Part shown: piece by piece, positions 7,984 through 16,231 of the stretch | How the letters are laid out: each line of letters begins with the position of its first letter | Numbering within the stretch: the first letter of the stretch is position 1 | NCBI GenBank assembly: GCA_031422555.1 | Contig: JANPLZ010000033.1 | Location: forward strand, 72,939-136,938 | Length of the DNA stretch: 64,000 nucleotides | Direction: 5' to 3' | Source: JANNAT01 sp031422555 | GTDB taxonomy: Bacteria > Pseudomonadota > Alphaproteobacteria > Rhodobacterales > Rhodobacteraceae | The notes under the pieces: generated by a model | The model's input: only the letters and a program-made list of their open reading frames with translations | What the model was told of the DNA's origin: nothing | Database searches by the model: none | Translations under genes and position numbers: made by a program

Positions 7984-9372
7984 ATGACAAAACCTATCCA
8001 ACTGATCTCGCCCGCCGATGGTTCGGTTTACGCCGAACGCATGCCCCTTTCCCGCGACGCCGCTGTCGCCGCCGCCGCCCGTGCGCGGGCGGCGCAAAAG
8101 GCCTGGGCGGCACGGCCATTGGCCGACCGTATTGCGCTGGTCAAAGCCGGAGTGGCCAAGCTGATGGAAATCAAAGACGTGCTGGTACAGGAACTGGCGC
8201 ATCAAATGGGCCGCCCAACCCGGTTTGGCGGCGAATTTGGCGGCGTGAATGACCGCACCAACTATATGGCCGACATCGCCGCCACGACGCTTGCGCCGCA
8301 TATGGTAGAGGACAGCGAAAAATTCCGCCGCTATATCGCGCGCGAGGCCGTTGGCGTGGTGTTTATCGTGGCGCCGTGGAATTATCCCTACCTGACCACG
8401 ATCAACACTTTGGCCCCGGCGTTGATTGCGGGGAACACGGTGATCTTGAAACACGCCAGCCAGACCATGCTGGTGGGCGAGCGGTTGGCACAGGCGTTTC
8501 ACGCCGCGGGCGTGCCTGCGGATGTGTTTCAAAACGTGGTGCTGGATCACGCCACCACCGAACATCTGATTGCCAGCCGCGCTTTCAATTTCGTGAACTT
8601 TACCGGATCGGTCGCGGGCGGTGCGGCGATGGAGCGGGCGGCGGCGGGCACGTTTACCAGCTTGGGGCTGGAATTGGGCGGCAAAGACCCCGGTTATGTC
8701 CGCGCCGATGCCAATCTTGATGCGGCGGTGGATACGCTGATGGACGGCGCGATGTATAACGCCGGCCAGTGTTGCTGCGGGATCGAGCGGATTTATGTTC
8801 ACGAAAGCCTGTATGACGCCTTTGTGGAAAAGGCAGTGGCTTGGGTGAAAACGCTGCATCTGGGCAACCCGTTTGACGCCAGCAGCACTTTGGGGCCGAT
8901 GGCCAACAAACGCTTTGCCACCGTGGTGCGCGGCCAGATTGCCGAAGCTGTGGCGGCAGGGGCAACCGCGTTGATTGATCCGGCGCTTTTTCCGGCCGAT
9001 GATGGCGGCGCCTATCTTGCGCCGCAGATTTTGGTCAACGTCAATCATTCGATGCGGGTGATGATGGAGGAATCTTTCGGCCCCGTGGTGGGGATTATGA
9101 AAGTGTCGGGCGACGCCGAGGCGATTGCCCTGATGAACGATAGCCCCTATGGCCTGACCGCCAGTATCTGGACGCAAGACTATGATACCGCAGCCGAAAT
9201 TGGCGCGCAAATTGAAACCGGCACGGTGTTTATGAACCGCGCCGATTACCTTGATCCGGCGCTGTGCTGGACCGGGTGCAAAGACACCGGGCGCGGTGGC
9301 AGCCTTTCCTACCTTGGGTTCCATTCGGTGACCCGTCCAAAATCCTACCATCTGAAGAAAGTCACGATATGA
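7984..9372 (+). CDS. NAD(P)-dependent aldehyde dehydrogenase
   Basis: 462 residues from ATG 7984. The ALDH fold is clear: PWNYPY substrate-entry motif, a GSVAGG cofactor segment, the general-base Glu of ELGGKD near residue 230, and the nucleophilic Cys in GQCCCG near residues 263-265. The run of three cysteines at the active site is notable. It would oxidise an aldehyde to the acid in the cytoplasm. Its stop overlaps the start of the next gene (ATGA), so it is translationally coupled to an iron alcohol dehydrogenase. The pair could turn an alcohol into an acid, or handle a gamma-glutamyl-aminoaldehyde as PuuC does. Confidence 0.9.
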   Translation: MTKPIQLISPADGSVYAERMPLSRDAAVAAAARARAAQKAWAARPLADRIALVKAGVAKLMEIKDVLVQELAHQMGRPTRFGGEFGGVNDRTNYMADIAATTLAPHMVEDSEKFRRYIAREAVGVVFIVAPWNYPYLTTINTLAPALIAGNTVILKHASQTMLVGERLAQAFHAAGVPADVFQNVVLDHATTEHLIASRAFNFVNFTGSVAGGAAMERAAAGTFTSLGLELGGKDPGYVRADANLDAAVDTLMDGAMYNAGQCCCGIERIYVHESLYDAFVEKAVAWVKTLHLGNPFDASSTLGPMANKRFATVVRGQIAEAVAAGATALIDPALFPADDGGAYLAPQILVNVNHSMRVMMEESFGPVVGIMKVSGDAEAIALMNDSPYGLTASIWTQDYDTAAEIGAQIETGTVFMNRADYLDPALCWTGCKDTGRGGSLSYLGFHSVTRPKSYHLKKVTI

Positions 9373-10529
9373 GCCATTCTGTTCCAAACCGTAACTGGTC
9401 TTACCCGACGGCGATCAAATTCGGCGTGGGCCGGATTTCCGAGTTGGCCGATCACTGCAAAGCACTGGGCATGACCAAACCTTTGTTGGTGACCGACCGC
9501 GCGCTGGCCAGCCTGCCGATCACCGCTGCCGCACTGGATGGGCTGGCGGCTGCGGGTTTGGGGCGTGCGGTGTTCTCGCAGGTGGATGCCAACCCGACCG
9601 AGGCCAATATGGCGGCCGGAATTGCCGCGTATCTGGCGGGCGGGCATGACGGGATTATCGGCTTTGGCGGCGGATCGGCGCTAGATCTGGGCAAGATGGT
9701 GGCCCTGATGGCGCATCAAAAGCCCGGTCTGACCGTTTGGGAAATGGAAGATATCGGCGATTGGTGGACGCGGGCGGATGCAGCCAAAATCATCCGCACG
9801 GTTGCGGTGCCAACCACGGCTGGCACGGGGTCCGAAGTGGGTGCCGCGGGCGTTCTGACCAATTCGGCGACCCATAAGAAAAAGATCATCTGGCATCCCA
9901 AACTGATGCCCGCCGTGGTGATCTGCGATCCGGCCCTGTGCGTGGGGATGCCGAAATTCATCACCGCGGGCACCGGCATGGACGCGCTGGCGCATTGCCT
10001 TGAGGCCTATTGCAGCCCGCATTACCACCCGATGGCGCAAGGCATCGCGCTGGAAGGCATGCGGCTGGTGTTTGAAAATCTGCCAAAGGTTTACGCCGAT
10101 CCGCACGATTTGGACGCCCGCGCCCATATGATGTCGGCCGCCGCCATGGGGGCCACGGCGTTTCAAAAGGGCTTGGGGGCCATCCACAGCCTTAGCCATC
10201 CGATTGGCGCGGTTTATGGCACCCATCACGGCACCACCAATGCCGTGGTGATGCCGATGGTGCTTTCGTTCAACCGACCCGTGATCGAAGCCTTGATCGA
10301 CCGCGCGGCGGCCTATCTGGGCATCGCGGGCGGCTTTGACGGGTTTTATGCCGCGGTGATGGCGCTGCGGGCCGAGTTGAACATCCCGGCCAATCTGACG
10401 GCAATGGGGGTTGATCCGGCGCGACTGGACGAGTTGACCGAAATGGCGCTGGAAGACCCGTCTTGTGGCGGCAATCCGGTCGAGATGACGCGCGCCAACA
10501 CGCGGGCGCTGTTTGAGGCGTGCATGTAA
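9369..10529 (+). CDS. Iron-containing (group III) alcohol dehydrogenase
   Basis: 386 residues from ATG 9369, overlapping the preceding stop by 4 bases. The cofactor-binding GFGGGSALDLGK segment and the metal ligands are present: Asp and His in MDALAHCLEAY (near 205 and 209), His in SLSHPIGA (near 277) and His in GTHHGTTNAVV (near 287). An AVPTTAGTGSE motif is also typical. It probably interconverts an alcohol and an aldehyde with NAD(H). Coupling to the aldehyde dehydrogenase points to a hydroxylated substrate such as an amino alcohol. The specific substrate is not visible. Confidence 0.9.
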   Translation: MSHSVPNRNWSYPTAIKFGVGRISELADHCKALGMTKPLLVTDRALASLPITAAALDGLAAAGLGRAVFSQVDANPTEANMAAGIAAYLAGGHDGIIGFGGGSALDLGKMVALMAHQKPGLTVWEMEDIGDWWTRADAAKIIRTVAVPTTAGTGSEVGAAGVLTNSATHKKKIIWHPKLMPAVVICDPALCVGMPKFITAGTGMDALAHCLEAYCSPHYHPMAQGIALEGMRLVFENLPKVYADPHDLDARAHMMSAAAMGATAFQKGLGAIHSLSHPIGAVYGTHHGTTNAVVMPMVLSFNRPVIEALIDRAAAYLGIAGGFDGFYAAVMALRAELNIPANLTAMGVDPARLDELTEMALEDPSCGGNPVEMTRANTRALFEACM

Positions 10530-10536
10530 CGGAAAA

Positions 10537-10573
10537 GGCGCGGTTTTTGCATAAACGATGCAAAAACCGCGCC
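10537..10573. terminator. 16-bp perfect stem-loop between alcohol dehydrogenase and FAD oxidase genes
   Basis: GGCGCGGTTTTTGCAT (10537-10552) and its exact complement ATGCAAAAACCGCGCC (10558-10573) flank the 5-base loop AAACG. It starts 8 bases after the alcohol dehydrogenase stop. No T-run follows, so it may act as a processing or attenuation hairpin that lowers expression of the downstream oxidase. It also separates the oxidase ribosome-binding site (AAAGGA at 10582) from the upstream gene. Confidence 0.6.
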
Positions 10574-10597
10574 CTGATGGCAAAGGACAAAGCTGCG

Positions 10598-11839
10598 ATG
10601 CCTGCCCCCCAGTCTTGCGATGTGGCGATCATCGGCGCGGGCGTCATCGGTCTGGCAATTGCCGAGCAGTTGATGCGCGACGGGCGCGATGTGGTGGTGA
10701 TTGATCCGAACCCACCCGGGTCTGGCGCGTCTTATGGCAACGCTGGCACCATCGCCGATTACGCAGTGATGCCGGTCGGATCGCCCGAGGTGTTGCGCAA
10801 TCTGGCGCAGCTGTTGTTTGACCGCACTTCGCCACTGGCCATCCGCCGTGCGGCGATGCCAGCGCTGGCGCCGTGGCTGTTGCGGTTTGCGGCACAGTCT
10901 TTGCCAGGGCCGACACGGCGCAATGCCGCCGCCCTTGCCACCCTGTTGGCCGACGCGAGCCCCCGTTGGCAGGCCTTGGCACAGCGGTTGGGCGCGCAGG
11001 ATCTGGTGCAAAACCGGGGCTGTTTGTATCTGTATGAGACCGCCGCGCAGTATCAATCCGCGCAAGCGGGGCTGACCGCCCGGCAGACCATGGGCATCGC
11101 GGTGGATTTGCTGACGCCAGAGGCACTTGCCGCGTTGGAACCGGGGCTGCCTGCGATGGCGGGCGGGGCTGCATTTTTTCCCAAGGCAGTATTTTTGTCC
11201 GATCCGGGGCAGATGATGACGGCTTTGGCCAAAGCGGTGTTTGCGACCGCGCAACTGATACCAGCGCGGGTTGACCGGCTTGTGCGCAACGGCGCTGGCG
11301 TGACGCTGACCGGAGTTGATCTGCACCTGACGGCGCGGCGGGTGATTGTGGCTGCGGGCGCGCACAGTCGCGCACTTGCCCGTCAGGCCGGTGACCGCGT
11401 GCCTTTGGATACCGAACGCGGCTATCATTTGGAATGGGATATGCCCGCCCCGCCACTGACCCGGCCCGCCTGTCCCACGGCGCGCGGGTTTTATCTGTGT
11501 CCGATGCAAGGGCGGCTGCGGGTGGCAGGCACCGTTGAATTGGGGGGGCTGACAGCGCCGCCGTCGCCGCACCGGATTGCCAAGCTGATCGAAGGCGCGC
11601 GGGCGCTGTTTCCCACCCTTGGCGCGCCGTCACGCGATTGGATGGGGTTTCGCCCGTCGATGCCAGATTCACTGCCGGTGATCGGGCCATCGCGCGGCGG
11701 GGCGGATGTTATTCATGCCTATGGTCACGGTCATATCGGGCTGACGCTTGCGCCGGTCACCGCGCGTATCGTGGCCGATCTGGTGGCGGGGCGGCAGTTG
11801 GAAATGGATATCGCCCCCTACCGCGCAAGTCGGTTTTAG
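10598..11839 (+). CDS. FAD-dependent amine/D-amino-acid oxidoreductase (DadA/DAO family)
   Basis: 413 residues from ATG 10598, chosen because AAAGGA lies 10 bases upstream; ATG 10577 in the same frame abuts the preceding hairpin and has no ribosome-binding site. The N terminus carries the dinucleotide-binding motif DVAIIGAGVIGLAIAEQL and the C terminus the GHGHIGLTLAP segment of DAO-fold flavoproteins. Relatives deaminate D-amino acids, glycine derivatives or gamma-glutamylputrescine (PuuB). In this operon a PuuB-like step on a gamma-glutamylated amine is plausible but inferred. It converges on terC, with a terminator hairpin between them. Confidence 0.87.
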   Translation: MPAPQSCDVAIIGAGVIGLAIAEQLMRDGRDVVVIDPNPPGSGASYGNAGTIADYAVMPVGSPEVLRNLAQLLFDRTSPLAIRRAAMPALAPWLLRFAAQSLPGPTRRNAAALATLLADASPRWQALAQRLGAQDLVQNRGCLYLYETAAQYQSAQAGLTARQTMGIAVDLLTPEALAALEPGLPAMAGGAAFFPKAVFLSDPGQMMTALAKAVFATAQLIPARVDRLVRNGAGVTLTGVDLHLTARRVIVAAGAHSRALARQAGDRVPLDTERGYHLEWDMPAPPLTRPACPTARGFYLCPMQGRLRVAGTVELGGLTAPPSPHRIAKLIEGARALFPTLGAPSRDWMGFRPSMPDSLPVIGPSRGGADVIHAYGHGHIGLTLAPVTARIVADLVAGRQLEMDIAPYRASRF

Positions 11840-11855
11840 GCGGCGCAATCAAAGC

Positions 11856-11889
11856 GCGCTTGCCAGCCGTTTAATCCGGCGGCAAGCGC
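11856..11889. terminator. Bidirectional terminator-like hairpin between FAD oxidase and terC
   Basis: GCGCTTGCCAGCCG (11856-11869) pairs with CGGCGGCAAGCGC (11877-11889), giving a 13-bp stem with one bulged A and a 7-base loop. It lies between convergent genes, 16 bases after one stop and 10 bases from the other, which suits a shared terminator. Confidence 0.65.
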
Positions 11890-11899
11890 ACAAATTGGT

Positions 11900-12589
11900 T
11901 TATCCCGGCGTTACGGACTCAATAACCGCCGCGTCGCGACCATAGATAACTTCTTTGCCACCCTTGTAGATCATATCAACGGCGACATAGAGAATGATGG
12001 CAAGACCGACATAGGCAATCCAGCGATGTTTGGTCAGCAGACGTGCGATAAAGGTCGCGGCAAAACCCATCAGCGCGATCGAAAGACCAAGGCCAATGAT
12101 GATGACAGACCAGTGCTGGTCATGCCCAACGCCCGCCACGGCCAACACGTTGTCCAGCGACATGGTCACATCGGCCAGAAGGATCTGCACCACCGCCTGA
12201 CGCAGGGTCTTCTTCGGTGCACCGCCTGCGACCGTACCATCATGGTTCAGGTCCTCGTTCGTCAGCGCCTCTTCGGCGCGGACTTCGTTGCCATGGCCGT
12301 CGCGCAGCTCGCTCCACATTTTCCAGCACACCCAAAGCAGCAAAATGCCCCCGGCGAGCAACAGGCCGATAATGGCAAGCAACTGGGTGGTGACCAGCGC
12401 GAACCCGATCCGCATGACCGTCGCCGCAACGATGCCGATGAAGATCGCCCGGTTGCGCTGCTCGGACGGAAGCCCGGCGGCAGCGAGGCCGATCACGATG
12501 GCATTGTCGCCCGCCAGTACAAGATCGATCCCAATGACTTGGGCAAGGGCCGCAAAGTATTCGGGGGAAAAAATCTCTGCTTCGATCAT
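11900..12589 (-). CDS. TerC/YjbE-family integral membrane protein (metal ion exporter type)
   Basis: 229 residues with about seven membrane segments. The two family motifs with membrane-embedded acidic residues are present: LVLAGDNAIVIG in the first segment and TMSLDNVLAVAG in the second half. The middle cytoplasmic loop (about residues 93-130) is charged and contains an EF-hand-like DLNHDGT stretch. TerC relatives are linked to manganese or calcium export and to metalation of exported enzymes. It has its own upstream region of about 150 bases and an AAGGG ribosome-binding site. Confidence 0.88.
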   Translation of the reverse strand: MIEAEIFSPEYFAALAQVIGIDLVLAGDNAIVIGLAAAGLPSEQRNRAIFIGIVAATVMRIGFALVTTQLLAIIGLLLAGGILLLWVCWKMWSELRDGHGNEVRAEEALTNEDLNHDGTVAGGAPKKTLRQAVVQILLADVTMSLDNVLAVAGVGHDQHWSVIIIGLGLSIALMGFAATFIARLLTKHRWIAYVGLAIILYVAVDMIYKGGKEVIYGRDAAVIESVTPG

Positions 12590-12737
12590 GGACTACCCTT
12601 TGAACTGTTGCCGCAGACGCCATAGGCGCTTGCCGCCCGCAAGGCAAGGCTGGTCCGCTGTTGTGGTAGAATTCTTGACGAACACCCTTTGGATGCAAAG
12701 GCAAACCGAAAGCAACAGCGGGCTTATCACCACCCCG

Positions 12738-13724
12738 TCACAACATCCCCGGCACCACAAGGTCTGGCGGGCGGTGGCCGTCGGCGAAGGTTTTGATGTT
12801 GATGATCACTTTTTCACCCATCTCGACACGGCCTTCCAGCGTGGCCGATCCCATATGCGGCAACAGCACGACATTAGGCAGATCGCGCAAGGCGGGGTTG
12901 ATGGCGGTGCCGTGTTCATACACATCCAGACCCGCGCCCGCGATTTCACCGTTGCGCAGCCCGCGCGTGAGGGCGTTTTCATCGATCACTTCACCGCGAG
13001 AGGTGTTCACGATCACCGCCGTTGGTTTCAACAGCTTCAGCCGCCGCGCGTTCAGCAGATGAAACGTTGACGGCGTGTGCGGGCAGTTTACCGACAGAAT
13101 GTCCATCCGCGCCACCATCTGATCAAGGCTTTCCCAATAGGTCGCTTCAAGATCAGCCTCGATGTCGGCGCGCAGGCGTTTGCGGTTGTGGTAATGCACC
13201 TGGCATCCAAAGGCGCGGGCGCGGCGCGCCACGGCTTGCCCGATGCGCCCCATGCCCAGAATGCCCAACCGCCGCCCGGCCAGCCGACCGCCCAGAAAGG
13301 CCATCGGCGACCAGCCATCCCATTTGCCCGCCTGCATCGCGGCCAACCCTTCGGGCATCCGCCGGGTTACCGCCAAAATCAGCGCCAGCGTCATGTCGGC
13401 GGTGTCATCGGTTACCGCCCCTGGCGTGTTGGACAGCAAGATGCCGCGTTGGCGCGCCGTTGCCACGTCAATGTGATCAACCCCCGCGCCGTAATTGGCG
13501 ATCAGCTTCAGGCGTGGCCCGGCCTGCCCGATCATTGCGGCATCGATCTGATCGGTGATGGTTGGCACCAGCACATCGCAGTCGCGCATGGCTGTTGCCA
13601 ACTCGTCACGGCTCATCGGGGTGTCGGGGTCGCGCAGACTGACATCGAACAGCTCTTTCAGCCGGGTCTCGACCGGCTCTGGCAGGCGGCGTGTTACGAC
13701 AACGTGCAGGCGGGTTGCGGGCAT
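12738..13724 (-). CDS. D-2-hydroxyacid dehydrogenase, glyoxylate reductase-like
   Basis: 328 residues. The NAD-binding motif GMGRIGQAVARRA, the substrate Arg in NTSRGEVIDE and the catalytic His in LPHMGSATLEGR are intact, as in GyaR-type glyoxylate and hydroxypyruvate reductases. It would reduce glyoxylate to glycolate or hydroxypyruvate to D-glycerate. It differs clearly from ghrA at 3507 and belongs to another branch of the superfamily. It stands alone, divergent from the SH3-domain gene at 13830. Other D-2-hydroxyacids remain possible substrates. Confidence 0.87.
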   Translation of the reverse strand: MPATRLHVVVTRRLPEPVETRLKELFDVSLRDPDTPMSRDELATAMRDCDVLVPTITDQIDAAMIGQAGPRLKLIANYGAGVDHIDVATARQRGILLSNTPGAVTDDTADMTLALILAVTRRMPEGLAAMQAGKWDGWSPMAFLGGRLAGRRLGILGMGRIGQAVARRARAFGCQVHYHNRKRLRADIEADLEATYWESLDQMVARMDILSVNCPHTPSTFHLLNARRLKLLKPTAVIVNTSRGEVIDENALTRGLRNGEIAGAGLDVYEHGTAINPALRDLPNVVLLPHMGSATLEGRVEMGEKVIINIKTFADGHRPPDLVVPGML

Positions 13725-13829
13725 TCAAGCCTCCGTAAGGATCGAAATCGAGGTCTGGCAAATTGCAGTTCGGAATGGCAAAGTGACGCCAAGCGAGGCG
13801 CAGCACAAGCCCTGCAAAGAGGTAAAGCG

Positions 13830-14453
13830 ATGACGCGGATCACAGCCACGCAGCGTGACGGCAGCAAGACGGCGGCACTGGCGGCTTCAAAAATCCGGCG
13901 CGGACTGGGGCTGGTTTGCGGGCTTGCGGTGGCGCTGCACGTCGGGGCGGGGCAGGCGCAAACCGCGGGTGACCCGGCCGCCACTGTGGCGGCTGCAGAC
14001 GCCACGGCAGCGGCGCGCGATCCGGGCAAAGGCGCTGTCACCAACCTGCCGCTGCCGCGATTTGTGACGCTGAAAAGCGGGGACGGTAATGCGCGGCGCG
14101 GGCCGGGGCTGACGCACCGCATCGACTGGGTGTTTGTCAAAAGCGGTATGCCCCTGCTGCTGACGGCAGAATATGAAAACTGGCGGCGGGTCGAAGACGC
14201 CGAAGGCTTGGGTGGCTGGGTGCATTATTCTTTGCTGTCGGGCACGCGGTCGGTGCTGGTAGCACAGGATATGGCCGAATTTCGTTATGCCGCCGAGGCG
14301 GGTTCAGAGGTGATGTTCCAAGCCGAACGTGGCGTTCTGGGGCGGCTGCTGGAATGCTCGGTTGACTGGTGTCGGGTGAATACCAACGGCGAAAAAGGCT
14401 GGATTTTGAAAACCGCCCTTTGGGGAGTGAAGCCGGACGAGATTTTGCAATAG
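13830..14453 (+). CDS. Exported protein with SH3-like domains
   Basis: 207 residues from ATG 13830, preceded by AGAGG. An Arg/Lys-rich start and a hydrophobic stretch (about residues 23-40) ending near AGAQAQT form a signal sequence, followed by an Ala/Asp-rich linker. The rest is a bacterial SH3-like (SH3_4/DUF1058) unit beginning LKSGDGNARRGPG, with typical WRRVEDAEGLGGWVH, then a second, weaker repeat ending WCRVNTNGEKGWILK. Such periplasmic domains often bind peptidoglycan or partner proteins. The pair of cysteines in LECSVDWC may form a disulfide. Exact role unknown. Confidence 0.82.
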   Translation: MTRITATQRDGSKTAALAASKIRRGLGLVCGLAVALHVGAGQAQTAGDPAATVAAADATAAARDPGKGAVTNLPLPRFVTLKSGDGNARRGPGLTHRIDWVFVKSGMPLLLTAEYENWRRVEDAEGLGGWVHYSLLSGTRSVLVAQDMAEFRYAAEAGSEVMFQAERGVLGRLLECSVDWCRVNTNGEKGWILKTALWGVKPDEILQ

Positions 14454-14510
14454 GCCACCTTCGCAACCAATTGGCCGCGAAACCTGGGGCCTGACAAGGA
14501 AAGCCTGCGG

Positions 14511-15407
14511 ATGCAAACGCCGACACCAACACCAACACCGATCAGGTTAAACCTATCTGCCGGGTTGGCGTCCGTGCTGATTGCCGGGGTGTTGGTCGCG
14601 TTAAAGATGTGGGCCTTGGGCGAAACCGGCGCCCTTTCGGTGGCGGCGTCGCTGGCGGATTCGGCGATGGATCTGATGGTGTCGCTGGGGGCGGCGGCGG
14701 CGCTGATTTATGCCGCCAAACCTGCCGACGAAGACCACGCCTTTGGCCACAGTTCTGCCGAGGATCTGGCGGCACTGGGGCAGGCGTTTTTCGTGTTGAT
14801 TTCGGCTGTGGTGATCGGTTGGGCCGCGATTTCGCGCTTGCTGACGCCAGAGATGCCGCACCTGACGGCGCAGGGCCGCGGCATGCTGGTGATGGGCGCG
14901 TCGGTGGTGCTGACTTTGGGGCTGGTGTGGTGGCAAGGCCGGGTGGCGCGGCAAACCGGCAGCCGGGTCATTGCCGCCGACCGGCTGCATTATCTGGGCG
15001 ATTTGTTGCCAAACATCGGGGCCATCGTGTCGCTTTGGGCGTCGGCGCGGTTTGGAATGGCCACGATTGATTCGGTGGTGGCACTGGCGGCGGCGGGGCT
15101 GTTGACCATCGGGGCTGTGCGCATTGGCAAGGGTGCGTGGGATGCGCTGATGGACCGCACCGCTGATCCGGCGGTGGTGGCGGGCATCGCGGCGATTGCT
15201 GCGGGCTGGCCGGGAGTGCACGGCTTTCACGATCTGAAAACCCGCACAGCGGGCAGCCGGATCTTCGTCAATCTGCATATCGAACTGGACGGCGCGCAGT
15301 CTTTACGCGACGCCCATGGCATCGGGGCCGGGCTGCGGCGCGCTATTTTGGCGGCCTACCCGCAAACCGATGTGATCATCCATAAAGATGTTGCAAAGAA
15401 ACTGTAG
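14511..15407 (+). CDS. Cation diffusion facilitator transporter (FieF/CDF family)
   Basis: 298 residues. After a short Thr-Pro repeat at the N terminus come about six membrane helices and a C-terminal cytoplasmic metal-binding domain (from about residue 215, with FHDLKTRTAGSRIFVNLHIELD). Metal-site residues of CDF proteins are visible: Asp50 and Asp54 in LADSAMD, and His/Asp in RLHYLGDLLPN. It exchanges cytoplasmic divalent metal (Zn, Fe, Mn or Cd) for protons. It follows the SH3 gene after 57 bases and may share its transcript. Confidence 0.9.
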   Translation: MQTPTPTPTPIRLNLSAGLASVLIAGVLVALKMWALGETGALSVAASLADSAMDLMVSLGAAAALIYAAKPADEDHAFGHSSAEDLAALGQAFFVLISAVVIGWAAISRLLTPEMPHLTAQGRGMLVMGASVVLTLGLVWWQGRVARQTGSRVIAADRLHYLGDLLPNIGAIVSLWASARFGMATIDSVVALAAAGLLTIGAVRIGKGAWDALMDRTADPAVVAGIAAIAAGWPGVHGFHDLKTRTAGSRIFVNLHIELDGAQSLRDAHGIGAGLRRAILAAYPQTDVIIHKDVAKKL

Positions 15408-15549
15408 GCATACCCTTTTCATGTGCGGTATTTGGCCTAATTTTTGCGCTTGATCACGCAGATGTGTATTTTTGATAGTGGCCTGGTTTTCGACACGTGG
15501 CTGACGAAGGGGCTTGTGACAAATCCCGCTTGGTCTTAAGCCAGTTGAA

Positions 15550-15565
15550 TTACACGGCCGTATAA
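15550..15565. promoter_or_regulatory. Candidate TetR-type operator palindrome
   Basis: TTACACGGCCGTATAA is a 16-base inverted repeat with a single mismatched pair, centred on ACGGCCGT, placed 18 bases before the ATG of the TetR-family gene. Size, symmetry and placement suit self-repression and control of the downstream catabolic operon. Confidence 0.45.
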
Positions 15566-15583
15566 CAAGGGGGCGATGCGCAG

Positions 15584-16231
15584 ATGACAGATCGTCGGCC
15601 CTACCGGCGCGAAACCGAAGAGCGCAGGCGCGATGATCTGATCGCAGCCGCGTTGGATCTGGTGTCCGAAGGCGGACCGCAAGCCGCCACAGTGCGCGCC
15701 ATTGCCCAGCGCGCGGGTGTCACCTCGGGGCTGATCCGGCATTACTTTTCCACCAAAGAAGAGCTGACCCGCGCCGCCTATCGCCGCTTGATGGACCGCA
15801 TGACCGCCGACAGTGCGATTGTGCTGCAAGACGGTCCTGCCGATCCGGCAGCCCGGCTGGCGTGGTTCGTTGCAGCCTCGATCAGCCCGCCGGTGGTTGA
15901 TCCGGTGGCGGTGGGGCTGTGGGCCGGATTTTTGCACGGCGTGCAGCGCGACGCGGCAATGCGCGATGTGCATGCCGCCACCTATCTGGGCTTTCGCGAT
16001 GTGCTGCAATCGCTGATTGCCGCCCTGCCCCGCACCGCCAGTGCAACGCAGTTGCGCGCCGATGCCATCGCCTGCAATGCCATCATCGACGGTTTGTGGC
16101 TGGAGGGATCGGTGCTGCCCGAAGCCTTTGCCGCGGGTGAAATTGTCGATATCGGTCTGGCTGCGGTTGGGGCGATCCTGAAGACTGACCTTGCAGCCGC
16201 GATGGCCGCCACCAAGCGAGACATTCTATGA
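15584..16231 (+). CDS. TetR-family transcriptional regulator (BetI-like)
   Basis: 215 residues. The N-terminal TetR HTH is clear (about residues 16-62: AALDLVSEGG, VRAIAQRAGVTSGLIRHYFSTKEEL). The C-terminal ligand domain resembles BetI-type regulators (WAGFLHGVQRDAAMRDVH). Its stop overlaps the start of the AruH-like gene by 4 bases, so regulator and enzymes form one operon. It probably represses the operon in the absence of its amino-acid or amine ligand. The palindrome just upstream is the likely binding site. Confidence 0.87.
   Translation: MTDRRPYRRETEERRRDDLIAAALDLVSEGGPQAATVRAIAQRAGVTSGLIRHYFSTKEELTRAAYRRLMDRMTADSAIVLQDGPADPAARLAWFVAASISPPVVDPVAVGLWAGFLHGVQRDAAMRDVHAATYLGFRDVLQSLIAALPRTASATQLRADAIACNAIIDGLWLEGSVLPEAFAAGEIVDIGLAAVGAILKTDLAAAMAATKRDIL

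Noticed and set aside
12590..12737. Possible yybP-ykoY manganese riboswitch before the TerC-family gene
   Set aside because: The gene family is often preceded by that riboswitch, but I could not find its conserved core in this gap. A covariance-model search would settle it.
13077..13829. Upstream in-frame extension of the SH3-domain protein
   Set aside because: It covers the divergent 2-hydroxyacid dehydrogenase gene antisense, and the signal peptide starts exactly at ATG 13830.
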